From: Paenibacillus montanisoli
GTDB lineage: Bacteria > Bacillota > Bacilli > Paenibacillales > Paenibacillaceae
NCBI RefSeq assembly: GCF_003268025.1
Contig: NZ_QLUW01000003.1
Coordinates: 186,001-250,000 of the forward strand
DNA: 64,000 nt
Reading direction: 5' to 3'
Shown: positions 42,206 to 51,082 of the stretch, piece by piece
Numbering within the stretch: position 1 is the first letter of the stretch
How the letters are laid out: each line of letters begins with the position of its first letter
Made by a program: the position numbers and the translations under genes
Notes under the pieces: model-generated
What the model was told of the DNA's origin: nothing
Seen by the model: the letters and a program-made list of their open reading frames with translations, nothing else
Database searches by the model: none

Positions 42206-42976
42206 ATGATCAAGCTGTATACGTGCTATACGAAGGAATATCCAAAATGGGAGATGAGCAGGAGCGTCACGCAATACCATATTCTGCTCGTTATAACGAG
42301 AGGGAAAGTCATTTACTGGGTCGGTGACGATTCCGTGCTGCTGCAGAAGGGAGATGTAATCTTCATTCCGGCGGGTTCGGTTCGTGGAGGCACTTCGCTG
42401 GAAGAGCATCAGCGCTATGCGACGCATTTTACGCTGGAGGACAGCGACCGGCAGCTCCTGCCGCTGCTCACGGAGAATCGGTACTGCAAGACGGCGATCA
42501 GCGGGTTCGACTATTTCAAGCAGCGGTTCATGCTGCTGAAGCATCATTGGCTGATGAAGGGGCCGTATTCGGATACGGCTTGCTACGCCATCCTGCTCGA
42601 GCTGCTTGGCATTATCAACTACGAGCGGGACAAATGGAAGCTCCCGGCCAAGAAGCTTGAAATGGCGGAGGATATGAAAGTCTACTTGCTGGAGCATTAC
42701 AAGGAATCGGTTACCCTTGACGATCTGGCCCGTTTGACGGGCAGAACGCCGAATCATGCATCGCATGTGTTCAAATCGGTGACGGGCTTATCGCCGATCG
42801 AGTACCTCCATCATGTCCGGATTGCAAAGGCGAAGGAGCTGATGTTCGATAAAATGATGACGATCAGCGACATAGCTGAAGAAACGGGCTTTTGCGATCA
42901 GGCTTATTTTAACCGGGTGTTCCGCAAGGTGACGGGCTGCTCTCCGACGGCATTCATGAAGGGCAGGATCGATTGA
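42206..42976 (+). CDS. AraC-family regulator (cupin sensor)
   Basis: 256 residues. N-terminal cupin-like sensor (~1-120, YHILLVITRGKVIYWVGDDSVLLQKGDVIFIPAG) and C-terminal double helix-turn-helix (~155-255, VTLDDLARLTGRTPNHASHVFKSVTGLSPIEYLHHVRIAKAKELMFDKMMTISDIAEETGFCDQAYFNRVFRKVTGCSP). SD AGGAGG is nine bases from ATG. The PhyH gene downstream, 140 bases away in the same direction, is a likely target. Confidence 0.92.
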   Translation: MIKLYTCYTKEYPKWEMSRSVTQYHILLVITRGKVIYWVGDDSVLLQKGDVIFIPAGSVRGGTSLEEHQRYATHFTLEDSDRQLLPLLTENRYCKTAISGFDYFKQRFMLLKHHWLMKGPYSDTACYAILLELLGIINYERDKWKLPAKKLEMAEDMKVYLLEHYKESVTLDDLARLTGRTPNHASHVFKSVTGLSPIEYLHHVRIAKAKELMFDKMMTISDIAEETGFCDQAYFNRVFRKVTGCSPTAFMKGRID

Positions 42977-43116
42977 TGACTGGTTCGGTACTTGTGGGAG
43001 CGCTGTCATGAAAATCGTTGAATCGTACAAAAGAAACCAAGATCGTTACTCGTATGTCCCCCTCAAACCTTCTATGATAGAGACAGGTTGATACGAAGCA
43101 AACGGAGGGGATCACG

Positions 43117-43950
43117 GTGGATGCATCATGCTTGAAATACGCGCTGACGGACGAAGAACGCCGCCAGTTTAACGAGCAGGGCTATTTGATCATTGAGAAT
43201 GCGCTCTCGCCGGAACAGGTTACCGAATTAACTACGGAATTTGACCGTATTTATGAAGACAAGCTTGCAGAGGGGCATGATTCGAGGACGGCGTTGTTTT
43301 ATCCGAATTTTATCCCGGATGCCGACGCCTTTCAAAATCTGGTCGACTATGAAAAGGTGCTGCCGAAGGTATGGGGGCTGCTCGGCTGGAACATTTATTT
43401 GTACCATGCCCACATGATTGCGACGCCGCCGAATGGCAAACCGAAGGACAATGGAACGTTCGGCTGGCATCAAGACAGCGGCCGCGTCAACGTGGAGATG
43501 GAGTCTCATCCGCGCCCGCGGCTGTCGCTGAAAGTGGCGTACTTCCTCTCCGATGTTTCGGAGCCGGATCGCGGCAACTTCTGGATCGTGCCCGGCAGCC
43601 ATCTGAATGACAATCTGCAAATGCCGGCGGATCGCCAGGGACAGCCGGAAGGCGCGATCCCGGTCTGCGTGAAGCCGGGCACCGCGGTCTTCTTCGACCG
43701 CCGCCTCTGGCATGCGGGGACGCCGAACTGGTCCGAATTAACGCGCAAGGTGCTGTTCTACGGATATGGGTACCGCTGGATCCGCACGAAGGACGACATG
43801 ACCGTGCAGCACCTGTGGGAGCGTTCCGACCCAATCCGCCGTCAGCTGCTCGGCGCGGGTGTCAACTGCAACGGCCATTATAGCCCGACGGACGCGGACG
43901 TTCCGCTGCGTGTGTGGCTGAAGGAGCACCAGCCGGAGCTGGTGAGGTAA
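43117..43950 (+). CDS. PhyH-family Fe(II)/2-oxoglutarate dioxygenase (paralogue 2)
   Basis: 277 residues. Iron triad: WHQDSG (His-x-Asp) and distal His in RRLWHAGTPNWSE, followed by Arg in LTRKVLFYGYGYRW for 2-oxoglutarate. GTG start with GGAGGGGATCAC. It closely follows an AraC regulator gene. It differs from the other three PhyH copies in the window in lacking their gene partners. Substrate unknown; proteins of this type in Paenibacillaceae are often poorly defined. Confidence 0.86.
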   Translation: MDASCLKYALTDEERRQFNEQGYLIIENALSPEQVTELTTEFDRIYEDKLAEGHDSRTALFYPNFIPDADAFQNLVDYEKVLPKVWGLLGWNIYLYHAHMIATPPNGKPKDNGTFGWHQDSGRVNVEMESHPRPRLSLKVAYFLSDVSEPDRGNFWIVPGSHLNDNLQMPADRQGQPEGAIPVCVKPGTAVFFDRRLWHAGTPNWSELTRKVLFYGYGYRWIRTKDDMTVQHLWERSDPIRRQLLGAGVNCNGHYSPTDADVPLRVWLKEHQPELVR

Positions 43951-43956
43951 TCATGA

Positions 43957-43994
43957 GAAGGCTGCCGATCTGGTGATCGCAGCCTTGTTTTTTT
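43957..43994 (+). terminator. Terminator after second PhyH gene
   Basis: AAGGCTGC (43959-43966) pairs with GCAGCCTT (43979-43986), inner GATC pairs, then a T run of eight. Confidence 0.87.
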
Positions 43995-44018
43995 GGGTGG
44001 TGATTGCGGCGCAAACCG

Positions 44019-44252
44019 GTGCAAGAGAGGTAATGGTTACCTCTCTTTGGGGCTAGACCGGCGCCAACCGGTGCAAGAGAGGTAACAGTTACCTCTCTTT
44101 GGGGCTAGACCGGCGCCAACCGGTGCAAGAGAGGTAATAGTTACCGCTCTTTGGGGCAAAACCGGCGCCAACCGGTGCAAGAGAGGTAACAGTTACCTCT
44201 CTTTGGGGCAAAATCGGCGCAACCGGTGCAAGAGAGGTAATGCTAGGGCTGG
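44019..44252. repeat. 52-bp palindromic tandem array 3 (five units)
   Basis: Units start (GCAAGAGAGG) at 44021, 44073, 44125, 44177 and 44228, giving steps of 52, 52, 52 and 51. The core is a near-perfect palindrome, AGAGAGGTAAC around one base and GTTACCTCTCT; two units have TAAT in place of TAAC. The spacer contains ACCGG ... CCGGT. Spacer sequence is unrelated to arrays 1 and 2, but the period is the same. It lies between a terminator and the sugar dehydrogenase gene. Confidence 0.95.
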
Positions 44253-44340
44253 CAGCGGTGGGTCCGCTTCTCGGACTTGAACCCCTTGAATTCCAGATTC
44301 TACATATGAGATGATCGTAGCAGAAGGGAGGCGGATGGGT

Positions 44341-45566
44341 GTGAAACGGAAGTGGAACGGCAGGTTAGCGGCGGCGTGGCTGCTGGCGTTATGTTTGTTG
44401 CTTACGGCGTGCAAGGGAAATAGCGAAACCCCGGAAACACCGGTGAACGGGCAAGCGAACGAACATCCTAACGGACAAGCCCCGGCTGCGGAACCGGGTT
44501 GGCAGCCTAAGCTGGTGACGGTTGCATCGGAAGGTACGCTGGATAATCCGGTCGGCATGGTGAGCGAGTACGGCGTAACGAGCGGATTGAAGGATAAGGG
44601 CTTTATCGTGGAGCAGCCGGGCAGAGTGGTCATGCTCGATCTAAAGCAACCATCGGTCAAGCCGCAGGTTGTGCTGGACATTCGAGACCGCGTTTACAGC
44701 GATGGCAATGAGCAAGGACTGCTCGGACTGGCATTTCACCCGAAGAAGCCGGGCATCGCCTACGTGAACTACACGACGAAAACGCACACGGTTATCGCGC
44801 GTTTCGTAATGAGCGATCCTGAGCATCCGGAGGTGCTTGATCCGGCAAGCGAAGTGATCGTGCTGACGTATGAGCAGCCGTTCGCCAACCACAAGGGAGG
44901 CCAGCTTGCTTTTGGCCCGGACGGTTACTTGTACATCGCGTCTGGAGACGGTGGGAGCGCCGGCGATCCGCATGGCAACGGGCAAAACAAGAACAGCCCG
45001 CTCGGTAAGCTGCTGCGCATCGACGTTGACAAAGGAAGCGGAGGCAAGCACTACAGCATTCCTGCAGACAATCCGTTCTCTGGCGGAGGCGGCGCGCCTG
45101 AAGTATACGCGTACGGGTTGCGCAATCCGTGGCGGTTTAGCTTTGATACGACGACCGGCAAGCTCTGGGCGGCGGATGTCGGCCAGAACCGGCTGGAGGA
45201 AATCGACATCATCGAGAAGGGCGGCAATTACGGCTGGTAATGGAGGGGGATCTGTGCTACAAGCCGGAGGAAGGCTGTGATACAATCGGCCTCATCAAAC
45301 CGATCTATACGTATGGACGCGATCTCGGCGTCTCCATTACCGGCGGATTCGTGTACCGCGGCCAGGCGATACCGGATCTTGTAGGGTGGTACGTGTACGC
45401 GGATTATGCAATGGGAACGATTTGGGCACTGAAGCAGCATGATGACGGCCGCATTGAAAATAAAGTGCTTCTCGAGACAGATCTGCTTATTACCTCCTTC
45501 GGCGTCGATGCCGAAGGGGAGCTTTACATTTGCGCGCAAAACGGCAGCTTGCTGCGATTAACCTGA
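44341..45566 (+). pseudogene. PQQ-dependent sugar dehydrogenase lipoprotein, frameshifted
   Basis: Soluble aldose sugar dehydrogenase (GSDH) family. Signal peptide and lipobox LLTAC, a Thr/Pro linker, then the six-bladed propeller (NEQGLLGLAFHPKKPGIAYVNYT, GPDGYLYIASGDGGSAGDPHGNGQ, YGLRNPWRFSFDTTTGKLWAADVGQNRLEEIDII). The frame stops at 45240 directly after EKGGNYGW. The expected continuation NxMEGDLCY resumes at the ATG at 45240, 108 residues to the end (GFVYRG, ADYAMGTIWAL). Normally the two parts are one protein, so about four bases appear lost. The junction forms TAATG, which could permit reinitiation. GTG 44341 is favoured by AAGGGAGG (nine bases). Could also be a sequencing error. Confidence 0.85.
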
Positions 45567-45578
45567 TCGCACACATGC

Positions 45579-45628
45579 GAAAAGCCGCCGACCCCGGGAA
45601 AACCCGGATGGTCGGCGGCTTATTTTTG
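45579..45628. terminator. Bidirectional terminator between dehydrogenase and PadR genes
   Basis: AAGCCGCCGACC (45582-45593) pairs with GGTCGGCGGCTT (45610-45621), with an inner CCCGG/CCGGG part. The convergent genes end on both sides. Confidence 0.87.
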
Positions 45629-45635
45629 CCTATTC

Positions 45636-46250
45636 TCAAACATCATCGGTTGGCAGCTGCTTATATTTCAAATAGGCTTCCAGCTGGGCCGGTGTCAGCT
45701 TATGTCCTTCGAACAGCTTGCCGGACCTAGCTTCCTCCAGCAGCGTCGTGAGCCATTCCTTCTCCGTCTCGCTAAACAGGATGAAGCCTTGAATCATTAG
45801 AGCCGAACCGCGTGGCAGAAAGCTTCCCTTCAGCTCAAGGACGGCATGCATACGCTCGATTCGGTGCTCGCACGCTCCCAGCTGCTTCAGAATCATGTTC
45901 TCCACCGTCTTCGGATCGCCATGACGGACGAACGGCATCGTCAGGAACATCGGGTGCTGAGGATAAGACACTTGCTTAAACTGGGCGACAAGCAGCTCTT
46001 GAAAAGCGTTCCTCCCCGCATCCGTAATCCGGTAAATCGTCTTATCCGGCCGGTTCTCGCCCGGAACGGACACGACCTCCGCCGCCTCGATCAATCCGTC
46101 CTCCCGAAGCTGGTCAACCGCGTAATACAAGGAACCGTCCCGCAGTTTGAAGCATTCGTTCCAATTGCGGTCTTTGATCGTCTGCCGAATCTCGTAAGGG
46201 TGGCGTTCATGCTCCATGAGCAGCCCTAAAATCAAGAGCCTCATTGACAT
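45636..46250 (-). CDS. PadR-family regulator of the adjacent MFS pump
   Basis: 204 residues. N-terminal PadR winged helix (LLILGLLMEHERHPYEIRQTIKDRNWNECFKLRDGSLYYAVDQLREDGLI) and a C-terminal helical dimerisation domain. It is the second gene of the minus-strand operon, starting seven bases after the MFS stop. PadR repressors commonly control drug exporters and respond to the exported compound. Two palindromic operator copies upstream of the operon fit autoregulation. Confidence 0.92.
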   Translation of the reverse strand: MSMRLLILGLLMEHERHPYEIRQTIKDRNWNECFKLRDGSLYYAVDQLREDGLIEAAEVVSVPGENRPDKTIYRITDAGRNAFQELLVAQFKQVSYPQHPMFLTMPFVRHGDPKTVENMILKQLGACEHRIERMHAVLELKGSFLPRGSALMIQGFILFSETEKEWLTTLLEEARSGKLFEGHKLTPAQLEAYLKYKQLPTDDV

Positions 46251-46256
46251 CGCGGC

Positions 46257-47843
46257 TTATCCCCCGTGATAGGAAGGTTCAGGCTTGCCGGAGCCTTCTC
46301 CCTGCGGTTCCGGTTTGCCCGGTGCGCCTTGAGGTCCCGATCCCGAAGCCTGCAATCTTGCCCGCCCCATCAAAATCGCAAAGATCAGCGCCAGTACCGG
46401 CAGGAGGACCGTCCATTGGAAAATAAACAGAATCGAGTCGGCCAGCTTTTGGAGCAGCTGAGTGATTAGATCGGCCGGCAGCCCCATTTTGGCTTGGACC
46501 TCAGGATTCAGCAGCGCTTGGCCGCCCTTGATTTGGGTTGCTAATTCGGGATTAATATTCGGTATTTCCTTGACGCCGGATTGGAACGCCGACTTCTGCA
46601 TGGCGCCGAACACGGTAATGCCGAGCGCGGAGCCGATCGTCCGGAAGAAGGTAATCAACGACGACGCGGAGCCTTTGTACTGCGGCGGAACCGCGTTCAG
46701 CGTCGAGATGTTGAGCAGCGAGAACGATACGCCGATGCCAAGGCCGATGACGATCATGAAGAGCGTGATGACAAGACGGGACGTTTCCGCATCCATCACG
46801 AATCCGAGCAGGAAGGTGCCGATAACCAGTACCAGCGCGGATATGGCCATGACATCGCGGTAGCGGAATTTGTTGACGACCCGGCCGCCGATCTGGCTGC
46901 TAAGCACGACGCCAAGCATCATTGGGGTTAGCACGCTGCTCGTTTCCGTCGCGGTCTTGTGAAAAACCCCTTGAATGAAGAGCGGGATGTACGTGGCAGC
47001 GGCAATCATAATACCGCCATAAAGCACGCTGATCCCCATGCCGCCGGTGACGACGTTGTTTTTGAACAAAGAGAGCTTGATAATCGGATCCTTCGCGGAA
47101 CGCTCGATGAGCAGGAAGACAATGAGCAGGATGCCGGAAGCGACGAACAGCGAAATGGTTTTCGCGGAATCCCAGGCCCAGCCCTCCGAACCGCCGAGCT
47201 CTAGACCGAACATGAGTGTAAGCACGAAAGCGGTGAGCGAAATCGCGCCACCCCAGTCGATGATTTGCTTACGCGGATTCGAGGTTTCATGGTAAGCCTG
47301 TGCGATAAAGATAATCGACAGGATGCCGATCGGCACATTAATGTAGAAAATCCAGCGCCAGCTGAGATTGTCGGTAATCAAGCCGCCCATGACCGGCCCG
47401 AATACGCTGGAAAGGCCGAATACGGCGCCGAAAAGCCCCATCATTTTACCGCGCTTCTCGGCAGGGAATAAATCGAAAATAATCGTAAAAACGATCGGCA
47501 TCAAAGCGCCGCCGCCGATCCCTTGAATCGCTCGGTAGATGATCAGCTGCTCCATGTTCTGCGCCGTACCGCACAGAATGGAACCGAGCAAGAACAGAAT
47601 CAGACCGGCGAGAAAGAACCGTTTGCGCCCGTACATATCGGATAGCTTGCCGAAAATCGGGGTCGCGACGACCATCGCGATCATATAAGCGGAGTAGACC
47701 CAGATGAATTTATCGAAGCCTCCGATCTTCTCGATAATGGTTGTCATAGCGGTAGATACGATCGTCTGATCGAGCGCAGCCATAAACAGACCGAGGAGCA
47801 AGCCGGCAATAACGAGCTTGACGTTGCTTCTTTTCGCGTCCAC
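46257..47843 (-). CDS. DHA2-family MFS multidrug exporter (EmrB/QacA type)
   Basis: About 528 residues with 14 predicted helices. Motif D1 LDQTIVSTAMTTI, motif A KLSDMYGRKRFF, and motif C FGPVMGGLI (antiporter). It exports hydrophobic drugs in exchange for protons. A Pro/Gly/Glu-rich tail ends the protein. The open frame extends upstream, but AAAGGA sits directly before ATG 47852; GTG 47843 (MDAKRSNVKLVI) is nine bases from it and preferred. First gene of the PadR operon. Confidence 0.92.
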   Translation of the reverse strand: MDAKRSNVKLVIAGLLLGLFMAALDQTIVSTAMTTIIEKIGGFDKFIWVYSAYMIAMVVATPIFGKLSDMYGRKRFFLAGLILFLLGSILCGTAQNMEQLIIYRAIQGIGGGALMPIVFTIIFDLFPAEKRGKMMGLFGAVFGLSSVFGPVMGGLITDNLSWRWIFYINVPIGILSIIFIAQAYHETSNPRKQIIDWGGAISLTAFVLTLMFGLELGGSEGWAWDSAKTISLFVASGILLIVFLLIERSAKDPIIKLSLFKNNVVTGGMGISVLYGGIMIAAATYIPLFIQGVFHKTATETSSVLTPMMLGVVLSSQIGGRVVNKFRYRDVMAISALVLVIGTFLLGFVMDAETSRLVITLFMIVIGLGIGVSFSLLNISTLNAVPPQYKGSASSLITFFRTIGSALGITVFGAMQKSAFQSGVKEIPNINPELATQIKGGQALLNPEVQAKMGLPADLITQLLQKLADSILFIFQWTVLLPVLALIFAILMGRARLQASGSGPQGAPGKPEPQGEGSGKPEPSYHGG

Positions 47844-47871
47844 GAGCATCATTCCTTTCGTTGTCGAGCAT

Positions 47872-47927
47872 ATACTCAAATTTGAATACCACTCATCTTA
47901 TTATACTCAAATTTGAGTTAGCAACAA
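47872..47927 (-). promoter_or_regulatory. Promoter and twin PadR-type operators
   Basis: On the minus strand, TTGTTG (47927-47922), 16 bases, TATAAT (47905-47900). The palindrome ACTCAAATTTGAGT (47905-47918) fills the spacer, and a second copy, ACTCAAATTTGAAT (47874-47887), lies 31 bp away, about three helical turns, at or downstream of the start point. This arrangement is expected for a repressor, and PadR is encoded in the same operon. Promoter and palindromes are seen directly; the PadR link is inference. Confidence 0.7.
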
Positions 47928-48016
47928 GGAAATTTTGGGCATTGCGATTAGTGTGCGGAAGAGAGGGATTCTTATGCGGGGGGAGATGGCGGCAAAGTGC
48001 CTGCGATGGGAGATGC

Positions 48017-48120
48017 GAGCGTCGGGAAATCCGACTCTCAGCCGCCCGCAAGGGGCAAAAACTAAGCCGAGCGTCGGAAAATCCGACTCTCGGCTTCGCT
48101 GTCTTCCCATGACTCTACCG
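48017..48120. repeat. Two copies of palindrome GTCGGRAAATCCGAC, 52 bp apart
   Basis: GAGC-GTCGGGAAATCCGAC-TCTC starts at 48017, and the same with an A at the variable base starts at 48069. The distance is exactly 52 bases, as in arrays 1-3, though the core sequence is unrelated. The rest of the unit is not conserved. Lies in a 290-base gap between the MFS promoter and a small convergent gene; the AGCCGAG/CTCGGCT flanks let copy 2 form a hairpin. Confidence 0.85.
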
Positions 48121-48130
48121 TCGGCAGCGG

Positions 48131-48355
48131 TCAGTCGCTTTCAACGACGCGGGCAACGGGCTGGGAGCAAGTGCGGCATTTGCCGGTTAGCAGCAAGGCG
48201 TGCTTCTCCTGACGGATGCTGTAATCGACGATTTCGACTGCGTTGAGGCATCGGCCGCAAAAAACGTTGCGGACGAGCTTGTCCCGCAGGTGCTGCGGGA
48301 TGGCCCTCCAGGCTTGCAGGGCTTTGATGGAGGAGATATTTTCGGCATGTTTCAT
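48131..48355 (-). CDS. Small zinc-ribbon-like protein
   Basis: 74 residues. Two Cys pairs, FCGRC and KCRTC, spaced by ~24 residues, suggest a zinc ribbon. The N-terminus (KALQAWRAIPQHLRDKLVRN) is helical. SD AGGAGAG is well spaced from ATG. No named family recognised. It is probably independent, with the lipoate ligase gene downstream in the minus direction being upstream here. Function unknown. Confidence 0.72.
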   Translation of the reverse strand: MKHAENISSIKALQAWRAIPQHLRDKLVRNVFCGRCLNAVEIVDYSIRQEKHALLLTGKCRTCSQPVARVVESD

Positions 48356-48394
48356 GCAGGTTCCACTCTCCTATCTGAACTTATGTTCATGAAG

Positions 48395-49390
48395 CTAGAA
48401 CAACAACGCGAGCCATTCTTCCCGGTCAACCGGACCAAAGCAAAGGGTGAGATCGACGTCCGCCAAAGCGGCGGCCACATCCTGCGCGTTATACTTGACG
48501 CCCGCCAAGCGGTCCGTCACGAGGGACACATCCGCGGTTCCGAAGAAATCCCCGAAGACGGACGCCTCGGCAATGACGCCATCCTGTACATTAAGCCGCA
48601 CGTCGAAGGTGCCGGCTCCTTCCAGCCGCTTGACCTGCCGCACGTTAAAGGCCGGCGACCGCCCGTAATTCCAATCCCAGCTGCGGTAGCGCTCGGCAGC
48701 AAGCTGCTCCACGGCCGCAAGGTCCGCCTCCGTCAACCGGTATTCCGGAATGTCATCACTGCTGCCGAAGATCGATTCCAGCAGAAAGCGGCGGAATTGC
48801 TCCATCGTCAGCGGCTCGCGCAGAAATTCGGAAATGTTGGCGACGCGGCTGCGGACGGACTTCGTCGCTTTGGATTCGAATTTCGCCGGATTGACGTTCA
48901 GCGCCGAGACGATGGCATCGACCTCGGAGTTGAACAGCAGCGTTCCGTGGCTGAACATGCGGCCTTTGGAGGCGAACTGAGCGTTGCCCGAAATTTTGCG
49001 TTGGCCGACCTGCAGATCGTTGCGGCCGGTCAGTTCGGCGTCAACGCCCAGCTTGCGAAGCGCTTCGACGACTGGCTCTGTAAACTTGCGGAAATTGTGA
49101 AAAGACTTCCCGTCATCGGTTGTAATGAAGCTGAAATTCAAGTTGCCGAGATCGTGATAGACCGCGCCGCCGCCGGACAACCGCCGGACGACATGAATGC
49201 CGTGCTCTTCCACGTAGGCACTATTTACCTCTTCGGCGGTATTTTGATTTTTGCCGATGATGATCGATGGCTCGTTAATATAGAAAAGAAGAAAATCCTC
49301 GCCTTCGCCGCCGAGCTTGCGCAGCGCGTATTCCTCCAGGGCCAGGTTCCAAGCGGGATCATGGTTGTTGCCGTTATCGATAAATCTCAT
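48395..49390 (-). CDS. lplA: Lipoate-protein ligase A
   Basis: Activates lipoate with ATP and attaches it to E2 or GcvH proteins. About 331 residues: PSIIIGKNQNTAEEVN (lipoyl-AMP contact), RRLSGGGAVYHDLGNLNFSF, NDLQVGQRKISGNAQ with the catalytic Lys, and a C-terminal accessory domain from ~250. ATG 49390 (MRFIDNG) is preceded by TTGGAGG at ~7 bases; the in-frame TTG 49402 overlaps this SD. Confidence 0.93.
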   Translation of the reverse strand: MRFIDNGNNHDPAWNLALEEYALRKLGGEGEDFLLFYINEPSIIIGKNQNTAEEVNSAYVEEHGIHVVRRLSGGGAVYHDLGNLNFSFITTDDGKSFHNFRKFTEPVVEALRKLGVDAELTGRNDLQVGQRKISGNAQFASKGRMFSHGTLLFNSEVDAIVSALNVNPAKFESKATKSVRSRVANISEFLREPLTMEQFRRFLLESIFGSSDDIPEYRLTEADLAAVEQLAAERYRSWDWNYGRSPAFNVRQVKRLEGAGTFDVRLNVQDGVIAEASVFGDFFGTADVSLVTDRLAGVKYNAQDVAAALADVDLTLCFGPVDREEWLALLF

Positions 49391-49409
49391 AGCAGCCTCC
49401 AATACTCGT

Positions 49410-50207
49410 TCAATTCGCCGTTCCCCATGCGGCCTTGCGAATGTCCGACGGGGTGCTGCCGGTCTGTTCTTTCACGAGACGCGAAAGATGAAAGGCGGTC
49501 TTAAACCCGCATCTTGCCGCAATTTCACCGACGGACAAGCCGGATTGCGACAGCAGCTCGGTCGCTTTGAGCACGCGGTACTGCCACAGATAGCGGATTG
49601 GCGTCATCTGATGATGAACGTGAAACAAGCGGACCAGATGCTCCGGAGATACGCCGGCCGCACCGGCCAAGTCATGAAGGGCAATATCCTCCATGTAATG
49701 CTGACGGATATAACCCAAAGCCGCGACGACGCTGGGATGCAGCTCCTGCTGCTTCGTTAGGGAGATTCTCGCCGTAAACATCTGAAAGGCGGAATAACCC
49801 AGACTTCTCATAAGCTCGTCCTGCCGCAAATAATCGTTTTGGAGCGCAAGCATCATGTCCGTCATCGTATTGAGCGCTTCCGGTATCGGCATGCTGAATG
49901 GAAGCTTGTCCAAATAATCCTGTTCCTCGTCCGTCAGCGATGCCAGGTCCAGCGTAATCCAACGGTGCCAAGACTCTTGCGTTTCGGCAAAGGCGAAATA
50001 TTCCTGATGCTGCGGCTTCAGCAGGACGGCTTGTCCCGGCTTGACCGCGTGCCGGCTTCCATCGATCGTCAGCTCAAGCTCGCCGGTATGAAGCAGCACC
50101 AGCTGCAAATCCTGCTGCATGCGAGGGCCATAGGTTCCTTTGGGCGGATAGACGATCGTGCCGGCGTAAGCGGATGTGATTTTATCGTAGGGAAGACCTT
50201 GGCTCAT
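49410..50207 (-). CDS. AraC-family regulator (cupin sensor)
   Basis: 265 residues. N-terminal cupin (LQLVLLHTGELELTIDG, PGQAVLLKPQHQEYFAF) and C-terminal AraC domain (VAALGYIRQHYMEDIALHDLAGAAGVSPEHLVRLFHVHHQMTPIRYLWQYRV ... VGEIAARCGFKTAFHLSRLVKEQTGSTPSDIR). Its stop lies only about 20 bases before the lipoate ligase start, so the two may be co-transcribed, but no functional link is evident. Target and ligand unknown. Confidence 0.9.
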   Translation of the reverse strand: MSQGLPYDKITSAYAGTIVYPPKGTYGPRMQQDLQLVLLHTGELELTIDGSRHAVKPGQAVLLKPQHQEYFAFAETQESWHRWITLDLASLTDEEQDYLDKLPFSMPIPEALNTMTDMMLALQNDYLRQDELMRSLGYSAFQMFTARISLTKQQELHPSVVAALGYIRQHYMEDIALHDLAGAAGVSPEHLVRLFHVHHQMTPIRYLWQYRVLKATELLSQSGLSVGEIAARCGFKTAFHLSRLVKEQTGSTPSDIRKAAWGTAN

Positions 50208-50283
50208 AAGCGATCATCCTCCTTAAGATTTATTATAGTAGCCGGACACGGTGCTTCGCCACCATCGCCTAGAAAAAACTAGC

Positions 50284-50312
50284 AAAAACAGCCCGGCAAG
50301 GCGCCGGGCTGT
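50284..50312 (-). terminator. Terminator of NlpC/P60 gene
   Basis: ACAGCCCGGC (50288-50297) with GCCGGGCTGT (50303-50312); T-rich on the minus strand. Confidence 0.85.
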
Positions 50313-50323
50313 TCCCATTCAAA

Positions 50324-51001
50324 TTAATAAACTCTTCTTGCGCCTGCGTAACGCGGGCCCCAATAGGAGTTGTCCAGCTGCTGGACGTAAATGCCCTTGG
50401 ACGATAGGGCGGAAACGAACGAACCGCCGCCGGTGTAGAAGCCGGCATGGTCGACCGCTCCCGTCGACGGGTTGCGGAAGAAGACGAGGTCACCCGGCCG
50501 CAGCATCGATTTGTTCACCGCGAAGCCTTGCGTGAACAGGTTCGCGGACGTTGTCCGCGTTTGCGAAACGCCGAATTTTGTGAACATGAAATAAATAAAG
50601 CCGGAGCAGTCGAACCCGGTTGCCGGATTCGAGCCGCCCCATAAGTATGGGACCCCGATATAGAACGACGTATCCGCAACGAGCTTTTGCTTCAAGATAG
50701 CATGTTTTACAGCCTCCAAGGTAACAGGGCCGGCAATGCCGTCCGCAGCCAGGCCGTAATCGCGCTGAAACCTAGTGACCGCATCGCGGGTGACCGTTCC
50801 GTAATACCCCGTAGCCGTGGCGCTGAAATATCCGAGCTTCTTCAAATCGGTTTGCAAGAGCGTAACGGCGGTGCCCGAAGTGCCTAGCCTAAGCAGTGTG
50901 ACAGCGCTTGCATGGGCGTGCGGCGCAAGCGGCGTTACCGCTTGCGCGGCTCCCGATAAAAGCATAAAGCCGATGGCTGCCAGCATGGCTTTCTTCTTCA
51001 T
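50324..51001 (-). CDS. Exported NlpC/P60 peptidoglycan hydrolase with PG-binding domain
   Basis: 225 residues. Signal peptide (~1-31). A peptidoglycan-binding 1 domain (residues ~40-95: LRLGTSGTAVTLLQTDLKKLGYFSATATGYYGTVTRDAVTRFQ). NlpC/P60 domain with the catalytic Cys in GFDCSGFIYF, the His in VDHAGFYTGGG and a further polar residue. Probably cuts the gamma-D-Glu-to-diamino-acid bond. SD GGAGG is six to seven bases before ATG. Cell wall turnover or spore development role. Confidence 0.93.
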   Translation of the reverse strand: MKKKAMLAAIGFMLLSGAAQAVTPLAPHAHASAVTLLRLGTSGTAVTLLQTDLKKLGYFSATATGYYGTVTRDAVTRFQRDYGLAADGIAGPVTLEAVKHAILKQKLVADTSFYIGVPYLWGGSNPATGFDCSGFIYFMFTKFGVSQTRTTSANLFTQGFAVNKSMLRPGDLVFFRNPSTGAVDHAGFYTGGGSFVSALSSKGIYVQQLDNSYWGPRYAGARRVY

Positions 51002-51082
51002 GAGTGGCCTCCATTCGATGTATGTATAATCTCCGTTTCAGGATACCAGCTCCTTATACAGGATATAAGCTGTGTTTTGCTG

